A stretch of 64,000 nucleotides of DNA from Belnapia sp. F-4-1 (GCF_000802185.1 NZ_KN676113.1:956372-1020371), one strand, 5' to 3'. Counted from the stretch's first letter, positions 53,004 through 62,687 are shown. The notes: generated from the sequence alone by a model not told the origin. Program-made: numbers and translations.

Positions 53004-53459
53004 CTAAGACCGACCACGAGCGGTTGCAAGACCGAGGGTGGTGGCCACTGCGGAAGCCAGCGCAACCAAGGGCGTTGTCAGGCCGGGCGCCCAGGCGGGC
53101 ATGAGGCTGCGCACGGCATGCAGCAGCGTCTCACGCGCGACCGGCTTGAGCAGGTAGTGCTCGCGTGGACCGAGAAGGCGTCCCTCGAGCATGTCGGGTT
53201 GGCGGGTGATGTAGACCACGCCGGTTTCGGGCCACCGCCGCAGCATCTCTGCGCCGAGCGCCAAGCCATCCACGCTAGGGCCGAGATGGAGGCTGGTGAC
53301 AATGATAGACGGCGGCGCGCTATCTGCGGCAGCCTCCTCGGCCATCATCAGCGCGGTCTCCGCGTTAGCAGCCTCGGTCGCATTGAATCCCGCTTCGCGC
53401 AGATCGCGCGCAATCGCTTCGCGGACCAGTGGCTCGTCCTCAATGACCAGTATGTCCAT
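53004..53459 (-). CDS. Receiver-only response regulator with Ser at the phosphoacceptor site
   Basis: A 151-aa stand-alone receiver domain. The N-terminal acidic pair is in ILVIEDEPLVREAI, and Lys105 is in YLLKPVARETLL. The strand that normally ends in the phosphorylated Asp reads SIIVTSLHLGPSVDG, placing Ser56 (codon AGC) at the Asp position. Phosphotransfer at that site is therefore not expected. The C-terminal 30 residues are hydrophobic (TTPLVALASAVATTLGLA), unusual for a receiver. The start at 53459 begins the fold. No histidine kinase is adjacent. Confidence 0.8.
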   Translation of the reverse strand: MDILVIEDEPLVREAIARDLREAGFNATEAANAETALMMAEEAAADSAPPSIIVTSLHLGPSVDGLALGAEMLRRWPETGVVYITRQPDMLEGRLLGPREHYLLKPVARETLLHAVRSLMPAWAPGLTTPLVALASAVATTLGLATARGRS

Positions 53460-53781
53460 CGACGCCGCTCCATCCCCCAGATCGCCGGACCACGAACGCA
53501 TCGCGTGGGTCTCAGCGCACTAATCACCTCAAGAGGCGAATGGGCGTAGAGTTCATTGGGGCTAAGCGGAACGTCGCTGCGGGGCTGAGAGCATCTGCCC
53601 TTGGTATCACCCTGCTCCCGCGCTTCCTCTTGGCGTTCACGCCGCGGCTTCTGCGCGGGAGCAGCGTGAACGCGCGCCTGGATGGCGTTGGCCGAGACCA
53701 CGTCGGCCCGGAGGTTCCGACGGCGATCAGGTGCCGCGAGGCACCATCATGGCTAAGCGGCTTCGGTCGCCAGACGCCGCA
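53460..53781. other. 322-bp gap between receiver gene and copZ
   Basis: I see no gene, repeat or regulatory signal that can be supported here. Open frames on both strands lack ribosome sites and family motifs. It marks the left border of the copper island. Confidence 0.4.
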
Positions 53782-53985
53782 TCAGGCGGTCAGCCTCTCA
53801 CCCTCGAAGCCAGCCTGGCGCAAGGCACGAACCAGGGCCTCACCGTCCGCCGCCCCCTCCACTGTGACCCGGCGCTGCTCCAGGTCGACACGGACCTGGA
53901 GAGCGGGGTCGACGCCCCGCAGGGCCGCCGTCACCGACTTCGCGCAGCCGCCGCACCTCATGTTGGGGATCTTGAAGACCATCAT
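53782..53985 (-). CDS. copZ: Copper chaperone CopZ (HMA domain)
   Basis: A 67-aa heavy-metal-associated domain with the metal motif PNMRCGGCAKSV (M-x-C-x-x-C), a C-terminal LRQAGFEGE and the length of free-standing CopZ/Atx1 chaperones. It carries Cu(I) in the cytosol, delivering it to CopA or CueR. The first of two adjacent ATGs (53985) follows GGAGGT. It is divergent from cueR and has its own CueR-type promoter at 54015-54045. Confidence 0.92.
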   Translation of the reverse strand: MMVFKIPNMRCGGCAKSVTAALRGVDPALQVRVDLEQRRVTVEGAADGEALVRALRQAGFEGERLTA

Positions 53986-54014
53986 GCCGACCTCCGTAAT
54001 GCGGGACGGCTCCC

Positions 54015-54045
54015 TAGTTGGGGCTTCCCACGATGGGAGGGTCAA
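54015..54045 (-). promoter_or_regulatory. CueR-type promoter of copZ
   Basis: On the minus strand: -35 TTGACC (54045-54040), a 19-base spacer and -10-like CAACTA (54020-54015). The spacer carries the inverted repeat CCTCCCA-TCG-TGGGAAG (54040-54024, one mismatch). A 19-base spacer with a palindrome between the boxes is the hallmark of MerR/CueR-activated promoters. It lies 30 bases upstream of the copZ start. Confidence 0.8.
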
Positions 54046-54082
54046 GGCCTTCCACGACGGTTTGGAGGACACCAGATCATGC

Positions 54083-54113
54083 TTGACCTTCCCACTATGG
54101 GAAGCCCCACCTT
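54083..54113 (+). promoter_or_regulatory. CueR-type promoter of cueR
   Basis: On the plus strand: -35 TTGACC (54083-54088), a 19-base spacer and -10-like CACCTT (54108-54113). The palindrome CTTCCCA-CTA-TGGGAAG occupies 54088-54104. It points to cueR 46 bases downstream and implies autoregulation. Confidence 0.8.
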
Positions 54114-54158
54114 GGTCAATAGGCACCGGTATCGGTGTAGATCGGAACGGAGGCGGAC

Positions 54159-54641
54159 ATGAACATCGGGCAGGCGTCGGCGGCCTCGGGCGTGTCGGCC
54201 AAGATGCTTCGCTACTATGAGGAAATCGGTCTGCTGCCGAAGGCAGCGCGGACCGAGGCGGGTTACCGAGTCTACTCGGGCACCGACGTGAACACCCTCC
54301 GCTTCATCCGGCGGGCGCGCGACCTCGGCTTGTCCATCGAGCGCATTAAGCTGCTGGTCGGCCTGTGGCGGGACCGGGAGCGGTCGAGCGCCGATGTCAA
54401 GCGGGTGGCCCAGGGGCACGTAACCGAACTAGACGCCAAGATCCTCGAGCTCACTGCCATGCGGGACACCTTGCAAGAACTGGCGGACGCCTGCCACGGC
54501 GACCATCGGCCGGATTGCCCGATCCTACATGACCTCGAGGGTGGCGCCCAGGCGAAGGCACCGACGGCCAAGATGACAAAGCATGTCAGCGCCAGAGGGA
54601 GGGGTGGCAAAAGCGGTGCGGTGCCGTGCCACACGGCGTAG
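54159..54641 (+). CDS. cueR: Copper-responsive MerR-family regulator CueR
   Basis: A 160-aa MerR-type activator. The winged helix is IGQASAASGVSAKMLRYYEE and TEAGYRVYSGTDVNTLRF; a long dimerisation helix follows. Cys112 and Cys120 (in ACHGDHRPDCPIL) fall at the same positions as the Cu(I) ligands of Escherichia coli CueR. About 25 basic residues extend the C terminus. It should untwist 19-base-spacer promoters upon Cu(I) binding; three such promoters occur in the island, at copZ, cueR itself and copA. Confidence 0.94.
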   Translation: MNIGQASAASGVSAKMLRYYEEIGLLPKAARTEAGYRVYSGTDVNTLRFIRRARDLGLSIERIKLLVGLWRDRERSSADVKRVAQGHVTELDAKILELTAMRDTLQELADACHGDHRPDCPILHDLEGGAQAKAPTAKMTKHVSARGRGGKSGAVPCHTA

Positions 54642-54688
54642 GCTAGGGAAACGGCAGAACTTCCACCACCAGAGGAACAGTCTTCAGG

Positions 54689-55102
54689 ATGTCGAGCGGC
54701 AGGGGCACATTCAAGACGGTCATCGCGGGCTTGCTCGCGCTGGTCCTGCTCGCTCTGCCGGGGCCTGCGATGCGGCACGCTGCGGCGGCCATGCCGGTCC
54801 AGCAGACGCCTGAACACTGCGTCTCCCACGCCGACGCCGCCACGCTGATGCAGGTGACGTCTGAACACCTGCCATCCCTACACGCCTTGGAGCCCGGCCA
54901 GCCCTGCGGCCATTCGGACGGCGGGCAGGGCCTGCCCTGCGGCGTGGCCGCCCAGTGCATCGCCGCTACCGGCACGCTTCCGCCCTCCCGGGCCGGGCCG
55001 GTGCCGTCGTTCGGTGCCGCCATCCTCTATCTCGCTCCGGTGCAGGCGCGCTTCGGCATCGAGGTCCCTCCGTCGCTTCCACCTCCCCGACGTCTGGCCT
55101 GA
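54689..55102 (+). CDS. Exported Cys/His-containing protein of the copper island
   Basis: A 137-aa protein with a signal peptide (FKTVIAGLLALVLLALPGPA) and a mature part containing four Cys and several His/Met residues (PEHCVSHADAATLMQ, GQPCGHSDGGQGLPC, AAQCIAATG), suited to periplasmic metal binding or disulfides. It resembles small DUF2946-type proteins in layout, but I cannot confirm a family. It is 47 bases downstream of cueR on the same strand and may be co-transcribed. Confidence 0.65.
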   Translation: MSSGRGTFKTVIAGLLALVLLALPGPAMRHAAAAMPVQQTPEHCVSHADAATLMQVTSEHLPSLHALEPGQPCGHSDGGQGLPCGVAAQCIAATGTLPPSRAGPVPSFGAAILYLAPVQARFGIEVPPSLPPPRRLA

Positions 55103-55266
55103 CCGAGCGCGCCACTGCGCCCGGTCGCATCGGTGGATGACCTGACTTCGTCCCGATGCACAGAGACCAGCCAAACCACGGAATCACACGCCCTCGCTCG
55201 GGGGCGCCGCGATCCACGTAGCCAAATGCAGGCTGCGGTCGCGGGGAATACGACAGGACCAAGCAG

Positions 55267-56196
55267 ATGTCTTCGACGAACCAGATCCGCGCCAGCAAGC
55301 GCCTCCCGCTCCGCCTGACCCTTGCCACCGCAGTCGCCGCGACGGCGCTCTTGACGGTTGGTCCGTCCGCCCGGGCCATGGTGGGCGAGCAGTACGAGCC
55401 GGGCACCTCGCCCGTGACCACGACCTCCTACTCTGTAACGTCGCCCGAGGCTCTCGCGGCAGCGGTGAAGGCCGACCGTGACTACGTAACTGGCATGCGG
55501 GCACACCACGCGGGCGCGCTCTCAATGTCCAAGGAGTACCTGGCCGACCCGGTCGCCAGCAGCCCGGCCCTCAAGGAGTTGGCACAGGCCATCGTCCACA
55601 ACCAGCAGTTCGAGATCGGACTTCTTGACGAGGTGGCGCGGAACCTCGACCGACCCGCGCGGGTGGTGAACCTCGGCTTCGCCCGGTTCGCGGTCCAGTC
55701 CGCCGCGACAGAGGGGCTGGGTCAGCGCGACCGCTTCATGAAGTATCCGGTCCCCGGTCCGCTGGCGGCCGTGTTCTCTGTGGGCGCGCCGGTGACAGAG
55801 CGCGACGTGCAGTTCGCCAAGGCCATGACCATCCACCATCAGGGCGCGCTCGACATGGCGCGCGCCTACCAGGCGGACCGGAACGGCCGGAACACTTTCC
55901 TCGGCCTGCTGAACGTCGACATCGTTACCGACCAGACGCAGGAGATTGCGCTCATGCAGCGTGTCATCAGCGCCTATCGGGGCAACGCTGACGCCGTGCA
56001 GGTGCCCGCCTCCATGGTTCACGGCATGGAGGGCATGGCGCATGCCGGGCACGGCATGCAGCATATGTCCGCTGACGCCCATGCGGGCCATGGCGTCGCT
56101 CCCGCCGGTCAGGCCGCCGCCGCGACCGGGCACACCGGACATCGCGTCGCACCGGCGCCACAGGCCCAGGGTGGCCACGCGCACCACGGACACTGA
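55267..56196 (+). CDS. DUF305 protein, two repeats, with Met/His-rich copper-binding tail
   Basis: A 309-aa exported protein. After the signal peptide (LATAVAATALLTVGPSARA), two DUF305-type ferritin-like helical repeats each carry a paired-His motif: MRAHHAGALSMSKEYL and AMTIHHQGALDMARAY. Residues about 255-309 are Met/His/Gly-rich (HGMEGMAHAGHGMQHMS, ending HAHHGH), typical of periplasmic copper scavengers such as CopM. It should bind copper outside the cytosol. It lies upstream of the DUF411, copC and copD genes in the same direction. Confidence 0.88.
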   Translation: MSSTNQIRASKRLPLRLTLATAVAATALLTVGPSARAMVGEQYEPGTSPVTTTSYSVTSPEALAAAVKADRDYVTGMRAHHAGALSMSKEYLADPVASSPALKELAQAIVHNQQFEIGLLDEVARNLDRPARVVNLGFARFAVQSAATEGLGQRDRFMKYPVPGPLAAVFSVGAPVTERDVQFAKAMTIHHQGALDMARAYQADRNGRNTFLGLLNVDIVTDQTQEIALMQRVISAYRGNADAVQVPASMVHGMEGMAHAGHGMQHMSADAHAGHGVAPAGQAAAATGHTGHRVAPAPQAQGGHAHHGH

Positions 56197-56263
56197 GCAG
56201 CGGGCCCGGCGTTGGTTTCAACCGCCGCCGGGCCACCATGAACAAGGAAGAGGGGAGTACGCC

Positions 56264-56743
56264 ATGACCGGTAACGACATTCAGGTCGGGGCCACCAGCA
56301 GGCGAGGCGTGCTCGTCACCGTGCTGACGGGCACGTTGCTTTCGACGGGACTGGGGCGAACAGCACAGGCCGCCTCGGTGGTTCGGCTGGAGGTTTGGCA
56401 GGATCCGAACTGCGGATGCTGCGAAGGCTGGGTCGCGCATATGCGGGCGGCCGGTTTCGAGGTTGCCGCTCATCAAGTCGCGGACGTGGTGCCCATTAAG
56501 GTCTCGAGCGGCATTCCAGAGGCACTGTGGTCTTGCCACACGGCACGCGTGGACGGCTATGTCATCGAGGGGCATGTGCCCGCCGCTGACGTCCGGCGCC
56601 TGCTCGCCGAACGGCCGCGCGCCAAAGGGTTGTCCGCCCCGGGCATGCCGCCCTCCTCGCCCGGCATGGACATCCCGGGCACGCCCTACGAGGTCATCCT
56701 GTTCGGGGCGCCTGGCGGCGAACGGATTTGGGCACGGCATTGA
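56264..56743 (+). CDS. DUF411 metal-binding protein
   Basis: A 159-aa exported protein with a twin-Arg-like leader (SRRGVLVTVLTGTLLSTGLG) and the DUF411 core: LEVWQDPNCGCCEGWVAHM with C-x-C-C, then HQVADVVPIKVSSGIPEALW, SCHTARVDGYVIEGHVPA and YEVILFGAPGG. DUF411 proteins accompany copper resistance genes and bind copper through the thioredoxin-like Cys motif. The ATG at 56264 follows AGGGGAG. It sits between DUF305 and copC. Confidence 0.9.
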   Translation: MTGNDIQVGATSRRGVLVTVLTGTLLSTGLGRTAQAASVVRLEVWQDPNCGCCEGWVAHMRAAGFEVAAHQVADVVPIKVSSGIPEALWSCHTARVDGYVIEGHVPAADVRRLLAERPRAKGLSAPGMPPSSPGMDIPGTPYEVILFGAPGGERIWARH

Positions 56744-56906
56744 GCGGCAGACGGGTCACCTCTGGCTGACACCGGGGCCTGCATTTCGAATGATTGCTGG
56801 CGGTATTTGGATCGTTCCATGCGGCCCCAGGTGCGTGCGATTCCTCTGCTTGCGCCCAGACGGTGCTGAACGACCAAGCGCCTGCATCCATTCCCAAGGG
56901 TTCGAC

Positions 56907-57296
56907 ATGACAGCTTCAATTTCCCGGCGCCGCTCAATCATGGCGGCGGCTGCCCTTGCGCTCGGCTTGGCTGTGGCGGGACCGGCCCAGGCGCACTCTG
57001 ACCTACACCATGCTGAGCCCGCCGACGGGGCGGTGCTCCGGAGTTCGCCGCCCGCCATCTCGCTGATGTTCGCTGCGCCAGTCCGGGTGATGACATTGAA
57101 GCTGCTCGACGAGAGCGGGCGCGAGCGGCGCCTGGTCCGTGAGGGCGAGCGCGGCGCCGCCGTGCAGGAGGTGCGAGCGGCCGTGCAGGAGACGCTGCCG
57201 CCCGGCGCCTACCGCGTGGAGTGGCGCGGCGCCTCGTCCGACGGACATGTCGGCGGTGGCGCGCTGGCCTTCCGGGTGGACCGGGCCACCCGGTGA
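56907..57296 (+). CDS. copC: Periplasmic copper-binding protein CopC
   Basis: A 129-aa protein. The signal peptide (RRSIMAAAALALGLAVAGPA) is followed by the mature N terminus AHSDLHHAEPADGAVLRSSP, whose first His is the Cu(II) ligand of CopC, and a Greek-key beta domain ending YRVEWRGASSDGHVGGGALA, which holds the second ligand set (D-x-H). It passes copper to CopD. Its stop overlaps the copD GTG start (GTGA). Confidence 0.92.
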   Translation: MTASISRRRSIMAAAALALGLAVAGPAQAHSDLHHAEPADGAVLRSSPPAISLMFAAPVRVMTLKLLDESGRERRLVREGERGAAVQEVRAAVQETLPPGAYRVEWRGASSDGHVGGGALAFRVDRATR

Positions 57297-58192
57297 TCCT
57301 GACCCTGCTCCAGGGTGGCGAACTGGGCTGGGGCGCTGCCGCCGTGGTGCTGCGGGCGGCCTATTACGCGGGCAGCCTTGGCGGTGCGGGCCTCGCCTTC
57401 TTCGCCCTGCTGTTTGGTGCCCGGCTCGATCCAGGCGACGCCAGGCGGCTGCGGCACTGGGCGACCAGCGCCAGCATGCTCGCCATTGTAGCCGCCCTTG
57501 GCGCCCTGACCGCCCATGTCGGTGTGCTGATGGGCGGGAACTCCCTGACGGACCCGGAGGGGTGGAGCATCATCCTCCTGTCCCCGGCCGGTGCCTCCTA
57601 CGGGCTGGGCGGGGTCGGCCTGCTGCTCGTGGCAACGCTGGGCGCTGGCCTGAACTGGACGCAGTTCGCCGCTGCTGGGGGCCTCATGGTCTGCGCCAGC
57701 TACACGCTGCTCGGGCATACGACGACGGTTGCCCCAAGGCCGCTACTGGCGGGGCTACTGCTCGTCCATCTGGCCGTGGCGGCCTACTGGATCGGCAGCC
57801 TGCCGCCGCTGGCCTGGGTGTCCCGGCGCGACGGCCCGCAGGCAGCCCGCCTCGTTGAGGACTGGTCCCGGGTCGCGGCCATAGCCGTGCCGGTGCTGGT
57901 GGCCGCTGGCCTGGCGCTAGCCTGGTGGATCCTGGGTGACCTCGGCCAACTCGTCGGCTCCTGGTACGGCTGGGCACTCATGGCCAAGGTAGCCTTTGTG
58001 GCGATCCTGCTGGCATTTGCCGCTTGGCACCGCTTCCGCCTGACACCGGCGCTGGCGGCGCGTGTCCCGGGTGCCGGTGCCAGATTGGCGCGCTCGGTGG
58101 CGGTGGAGGCGGTTGTAGCCCTGCTGGTGCTGTGGGCGGCCGCCGAGATGGTATCGACCGCGCCCACGAGCGTGGCGCATCGGATGCACTGA
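57293..58192 (+). CDS. copD: Copper resistance membrane protein CopD
   Basis: A 299-aa protein with eight hydrophobic segments beginning VVLRAAYYAGSLGGAGLAFF and including LTAHVGVLMGG, ASYTLLGHTTTVAP, LLLVHLAVAAYWIGSLPPL and LMAKVAFVAILLAFAAWHRF, whose conserved His residues characterise CopD/YcnJ. It should move copper across the inner membrane with CopC. The GTG start at 57293 is fixed by overlap with copC. Confidence 0.9.
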   Translation: MILTLLQGGELGWGAAAVVLRAAYYAGSLGGAGLAFFALLFGARLDPGDARRLRHWATSASMLAIVAALGALTAHVGVLMGGNSLTDPEGWSIILLSPAGASYGLGGVGLLLVATLGAGLNWTQFAAAGGLMVCASYTLLGHTTTVAPRPLLAGLLLVHLAVAAYWIGSLPPLAWVSRRDGPQAARLVEDWSRVAAIAVPVLVAAGLALAWWILGDLGQLVGSWYGWALMAKVAFVAILLAFAAWHRFRLTPALAARVPGAGARLARSVAVEAVVALLVLWAAAEMVSTAPTSVAHRMH

Positions 58193-58287
58193 GTCACAGC
58201 GGCTGCTCAACCACAGACTGACAACCTGCCAGTACGGTTGCTGACGGTGAACTGCTCCTCTCGCGCTCTTTGGTTCTTGGCTGGCGT

Positions 58288-58986
58288 CTACCTGGTCTCC
58301 AATCCGTAGCCGGGCAAAGTGCGGCAGAACCAATAAACCTCGCATCCTGCCATGAACGCCTGGTTCAGCAGTCCAGCATCCGCCCCGGAAATCCGGCCGG
58401 TCTCGTGTCCCCAGGCAAGGCAGAGGGTCGGCGTCAGCGGGATAAAGTATCGATCCGGCATGTCTGGAACAATGAGTTCTCCCTCGATCAACGCCAGGAC
58501 ACCCCACCTCCGTTCGCACAGGGCCTTAGTCAAGGCATCAATGTCACGCTGAATGCTCAAGCCGTACATCTGCCTCGCCGGGACGCCGCCTGGGCGAACG
58601 TAGCCGGTCCACCGACTCTCCAGCAGTTCTTCCTGAGACTTGCTGAGAGCGTCGGCTTTGACGCTGTTAAGCGGGACGAGACCGTCCGGCCGGTACCGGT
58701 ACACTGCCCGGCTGCGCCAAAGGGCGAAGAACCGGCTCGCAGCACTGTCGTTCTCCGGCGCGATCTCTACGCAGGGATTGGCGATTACCCGCTCGGCCAA
58801 GGCTTGGAACGAGCCCTCGATAGCCCGCATGTAGCCCGCTTCGGCCCGGTGGTCCCATACCCGGCGAGCACAGAAGGCTTGGGCGTCCGGTGACAGTCGT
58901 AAGGAGGTGCGGCGCTTCAGGTCATAAAGCGCGACCTGACCGTCACCTCCAGCGAAGCGGGCAATACTGGCTCGGGGGAAGACGTG
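58288..58986 (-). pseudogene. DUF4238 gene with a broken 5' end
   Basis: The minus-strand frame 58986-58288 reads like a DUF4238 protein from its conserved N-terminal motif (HVFPRASIARFAGGDGQV, ALYDLKRR) to the C-terminal part (LIVPDMPDRYFIPLTPTLCL). But TAG at 58989-58987 lies immediately before the first conserved His, and no start codon occurs until an ATG at 58830, well inside the domain. A protein from 58830 would have 180 aa and lack the N-terminal motif. Either the gene is decayed or a start lies upstream of the stop in another frame. It sits reversed inside the copper island. Confidence 0.65.
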
Positions 58987-59262
58987 CTATTTCACGGTCA
59001 GACGATGGGTGTTCCCTCGCTGCGGTTCTTCGTATGCGCGCTTCCGCATGCACTCCTCTCCTTGCCAGTCACCATACCACCCTTCCCAACGCCAGCCGCC
59101 AGGCATGAGGGCTACCGCCGCCGACCCAATGCCGCGTTACGATCGGCGTATGGGTTATGCGCTCTCGTCCGCGTCCGAAAACCTCCATTCAGAGCCGATC
59201 AGGTTGCGTAGACGGGAGCGGACCCGTGGTATGCAATCTCAAAACCGAACCTGGGGACTGCC

Positions 59263-59859
59263 ATGGGAAACCGCGCCGCCGCCGCCGCCGCCGTCGTCCT
59301 CGCCTGCTTCGCGTCGGCATCCGCCGCCGCCCAGCACCACAGCCAAGGACATTCAGCACCATCTTCCTACGCCGGGATGCAGGCCCGTCCCATTAAGGCC
59401 CTGTCTGAGCAGCAAGTCGCCGATCTCCGCGCCGGACGCGGCATGGGTATGGCCCTTGTCGCTGAACTCAACGGCTACCCAGGGCCGGTCCATGTCCTTG
59501 AACTGGCCGATGCCCTGCGGCTCACACCGGAGCAGCGCCAGCGCATGCAGACTTTGCGAGAAGCCATGACCGACGAGGCCGTCCCGCTGGGCGAACGCTT
59601 GATTGCCGAGGAGGCGGCACTCGACCGCGAGTTCGCCAGCCGCAGCGTGACCCCGGCTTCATTGGACGCCGCTACAGCCGCCGTTGGCCGTACCCAGGCG
59701 GCGCTCCGCGCAGCGCACCTGAGGTATCACCTGACCTCGGTCGAGGTTCTGATTCCGGAGCAGGTCCGCCGCTATGGCGAACTGCGAGGTTACCAAGGCG
59801 ATCCCGCTCGGCATCAAAGTGAATCCGGCAACGGGATTGGCGGCGGGCTGGGTCGTTGA
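59263..59859 (+). CDS. Spy/CpxP-like periplasmic metal-resistance protein
   Basis: A 198-aa exported protein. The signal peptide (AAAAAAVVLACFASASAAAQ) is followed by a His/Ser-rich segment (HHSQGHSAPSSY) and a helical domain with the LTPEQRQRMQTLREAM motif characteristic of the LTxxQ Spy/CpxP/CnrX-like group and a second helix set ending EVLIPEQVRRYGELRGY. Such proteins bind metals or act as periplasmic chaperones under metal stress. The C-terminal tail is Gly-rich. It precedes copA on the same strand. Confidence 0.85.
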   Translation: MGNRAAAAAAVVLACFASASAAAQHHSQGHSAPSSYAGMQARPIKALSEQQVADLRAGRGMGMALVAELNGYPGPVHVLELADALRLTPEQRQRMQTLREAMTDEAVPLGERLIAEEAALDREFASRSVTPASLDAATAAVGRTQAALRAAHLRYHLTSVEVLIPEQVRRYGELRGYQGDPARHQSESGNGIGGGLGR

Positions 59860-60245
59860 GGCGGGCAGGAGCGCAGCGAATCTGCTGATCAATCACAGCG
59901 CGCGAAGCGCCTCCGATAATCGCCGCTGAACTCTGCCTCCCGGCATCCCTGGGCCGGTCCTGTAGCGAAGGCTGAAGGGGACGAAGGGAGGTAGCGCCGC
60001 GCCTCCGATCCGGCATCCGGCGGAGTCCTGGACTATGCCGGTGGTTCACCAAGCAGCCCTGGCGGGTGCCCTCGACCGCGGTTGAACCCCTACCGGCATG
60101 CGAGGTTTGCGCCCGACATTGCGACAAAACATGTCTGCGGCCGTCTGATCGGCGATCCGCTTGACCTTCCCATCATGGGAAACCCCACCTTGCCGATGAC
60201 GGACCAGCACCGGCCCGCCTGAGCGGACCAACCGGAGACGGCACC
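59860..60245. other. 386-bp gap upstream of copA
   Basis: No gene is supported here. The only recognised content is the CueR-type promoter at 60161-60191 near its right end. Open frames in both directions lack motifs. Confidence 0.5.
60161..60191 (+). promoter_or_regulatory. CueR-type promoter of copA
   Basis: Plus strand: -35 TTGACC (60161-60166), a 19-base spacer with TTCCCA-TCA-TGGGAA at 60167-60181, and -10-like CACCTT (60186-60191). The -35, palindrome and -10 match the cueR promoter at 54083-54113 almost base for base. It lies 55 bases upstream of copA. Confidence 0.85.
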
Positions 60246-62660
60246 ATGAGCGGACAGCAAGGCCACGGACACGAGCACTTCCACGGGCAGCACACGCACG
60301 GCCCTGGCTGCACCCACGACCATGGGCATCACCATCACGGCGAGGTGGCAGTGGCCGAGGCGGCCCTGGTCACCGACCCGGTCTGCGGGATGAAAGTGGA
60401 CCCAGCCACCTCGAAGCACCGGCTGGAGCATGACAGGACCACCTTCCACTTCTGCTCCGCCGGGTGCCGGACCAAGTTCGAGGCCGACCCTGAGCAGTAC
60501 CTGAAGCCGGAGAAGGCGGCAGCGCCGACAGCGGCGGAGAACGCCGCCATTTACACCTGCCCGATGCATCCGGAGATCCGACAGCAGGGACCGGGCAGTT
60601 GCCCGATTTGCGGCATGGCGCTCGAGCCGCTGGAGGTGACCGCCGATGCCGCGCCGAACCACGAGCTCGTCGACATGACGCGCCGGTTCTGGGTTGGGCT
60701 GGCGTTGACGCTTCCGATCTTCATCCTGGAGATGGGCGGCCACATCCCCGGCCTCGGCCTGCACCACCTGGTGCCACCCAAGGTCTCGGTCTGGATCCAG
60801 TTCCTGCTCGGGACGCCCGTCGTTCTCTGGGCTGGATGGCCGTTTTTCGTCCGCGGCTGGCAGTCGCTAGTCAGCCGCAACCTGAACATGTTCACCCTGA
60901 TCGCCCTCGGGACCGGCGCCGCCTACCTATACAGCCTGGTAGCCACCTTCTTGCCCGGCATCTTCCCCGAAGGATTCCGGGGCGCCGATGGCACGGTCGC
61001 CGTCTACTTCGAGGCCGCCGCGGTCATCACCGTGCTCGTTCTGCTCGGCCAGGTGCTGGAACTCCGGGCACGCGAGGCGACCGGTGGCGCTATCCGGGCC
61101 CTGCTGAACATGGCGCCCAAGACGGCGCGGCGTATCCAGCCAGACGGCCACGATGAGGAGATCCCGCTGGCTGATGTCCAGGTTGGCGACCGGCTGCGCG
61201 TGCGGCCGGGCGAGAGCGTGCCGGTAGATGGCGAGGTGCTTGAGGGTGGCGGCGCCGTGGATGAGTCCATGGTCACCGGTGAGTCCCTGCCTGTTGAGAA
61301 GGAGCCCGGCGCTAAGGTTATTGGCGGCACGGTGAACGGCACCGGCTCGCTGATCATGCGGGCGGACAAGGTCGGCTCCGACACCATGCTCTCGCGCATC
61401 GTCGCCATGGTCGCCGAGGCACAGCGCAGCCGGGCACCCATCCAGCGTATGGCTGACACGGTGGCGGGCTGGTTCGTTCCAGCGGTCATCGCGGTCGCGG
61501 TCCTGGCCTTCATCGCTTGGGCGGTTTGGGGGCCGTCCCCAGCGCTGTCCTACGCCCTGATCGCGGCCGTCTCGGTGCTCATCATCGCCTGCCCCTGCGC
61601 GCTCGGCCTGGCCACGCCCATGAGCATCATGGTCGGCGTCGGCAAGGGCGCTGGTGCCGGGGTGCTCATCAAGTCGGCCGAGGCGCTCGAGCGCATGGAG
61701 AGGGTCGACACCTTGGTCGTGGACAAGACCGGCACGCTGACGGAGGGCAAGCCCAAGGTTGTGGCCGTGGTTCCGGCACCGGGTCTGACCGAGGCCGAGG
61801 TGCTGCCGCTCGCCGCCAGCCTGGAGCGGTCGAGCGAGCATCCGCTGGCGGCCGCCGTCGTCGCTGCGGCCAAGGAGCGTGGCATGGCCTTTGGCGAGCC
61901 TGCTGAGTTCGCCTCCGTTACCGGCAAGGGCGTGACCGGCACGGTGGACGGGCGCCGGGTCGCGCTGGGCAACGCGCGGCTGATGCAGGAGCTTGGGGTG
62001 GATCTGGGTGACCAGGCCGCCCGGGCCGACGAGTTGCGGCGTGAGGGCGGCACGGCGCTCTTCCTGGCCGTGGATGGCAAGCCGGGCGGCGTCATCGCAG
62101 TGGCCGATCCCGTCAAGCAGACCACGCCCGCCGCGCTGGCGAGCCTGCGCCGTGAAGGCATCCACATCGTCATGCTGACGGGCGACAACAGGACGACAGC
62201 AGAAGCAGTGGCCCACAAACTTGGCATCGACGAGTTCCAGGGGGATGTTTTGCCCGAGGACAAGCATCGCATCGTCTGGGAGCTCCGGGCCAAGGGGAAG
62301 GTCGTCGCCATGGCGGGCGACGGGGTGAACGACGCCCCGGCGCTGGCCGAGGCTGATGTCGGCATGGCCATGGGAACCGGCACAGACGTCGCCATGCAGA
62401 GCGCGGGCGTGACGCTGGTTCGCGGAGATCTCGCGGGCATCGCGCGGGCACGCAAGTTGTCGCACGCGGTAATGCGCAACATCCGGCAGAACTTGTTTTT
62501 CGCATTTATTTACAATGGGTTAGGCGTTCCTGTTGCGGCTGGCGTGCTCTATCCTTTCACCGGCATCCTGTTCAGCCCTATCGTTGCCGCGCTAGTCATG
62601 GCGCTGAGCTCGGTGTCCGTCATCGCCAACTCGCTTCGGTTACGAGCGATAAAACTTTGA
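60246..62660 (+). CDS. copA: Copper-exporting P1B-type ATPase CopA
   Basis: An 804-aa P-type ATPase. Residues 1-35 are His-rich ([25 protein letters not shown]). About 40-90 is a YHS domain ([12 protein letters not shown]), and 100-135 a heavy-metal-binding domain ([21 protein letters not shown]); classical HMA domains are absent. Eight membrane segments follow, with the Cu(I) motif Cys449-Pro-Cys451 ([11 protein letters not shown]), phosphorylated Asp493 in [10 protein letters not shown], the HP motif [17 protein letters not shown] and [11 protein letters not shown]. It exports Cu(I) from the cytosol. A CueR-type promoter precedes it. Confidence 0.96.
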   Translation: MSGQQGHGHEHFHGQHTHGPGCTHDHGHHHHGEVAVAEAALVTDPVCGMKVDPATSKHRLEHDRTTFHFCSAGCRTKFEADPEQYLKPEKAAAPTAAENAAIYTCPMHPEIRQQGPGSCPICGMALEPLEVTADAAPNHELVDMTRRFWVGLALTLPIFILEMGGHIPGLGLHHLVPPKVSVWIQFLLGTPVVLWAGWPFFVRGWQSLVSRNLNMFTLIALGTGAAYLYSLVATFLPGIFPEGFRGADGTVAVYFEAAAVITVLVLLGQVLELRAREATGGAIRALLNMAPKTARRIQPDGHDEEIPLADVQVGDRLRVRPGESVPVDGEVLEGGGAVDESMVTGESLPVEKEPGAKVIGGTVNGTGSLIMRADKVGSDTMLSRIVAMVAEAQRSRAPIQRMADTVAGWFVPAVIAVAVLAFIAWAVWGPSPALSYALIAAVSVLIIACPCALGLATPMSIMVGVGKGAGAGVLIKSAEALERMERVDTLVVDKTGTLTEGKPKVVAVVPAPGLTEAEVLPLAASLERSSEHPLAAAVVAAAKERGMAFGEPAEFASVTGKGVTGTVDGRRVALGNARLMQELGVDLGDQAARADELRREGGTALFLAVDGKPGGVIAVADPVKQTTPAALASLRREGIHIVMLTGDNRTTAEAVAHKLGIDEFQGDVLPEDKHRIVWELRAKGKVVAMAGDGVNDAPALAEADVGMAMGTGTDVAMQSAGVTLVRGDLAGIARARKLSHAVMRNIRQNLFFAFIYNGLGVPVAAGVLYPFTGILFSPIVAALVMALSSVSVIANSLRLRAIKL

Positions 62661-62687
62661 TGGGCTCTTTGACCGAAGTATCCTTGA

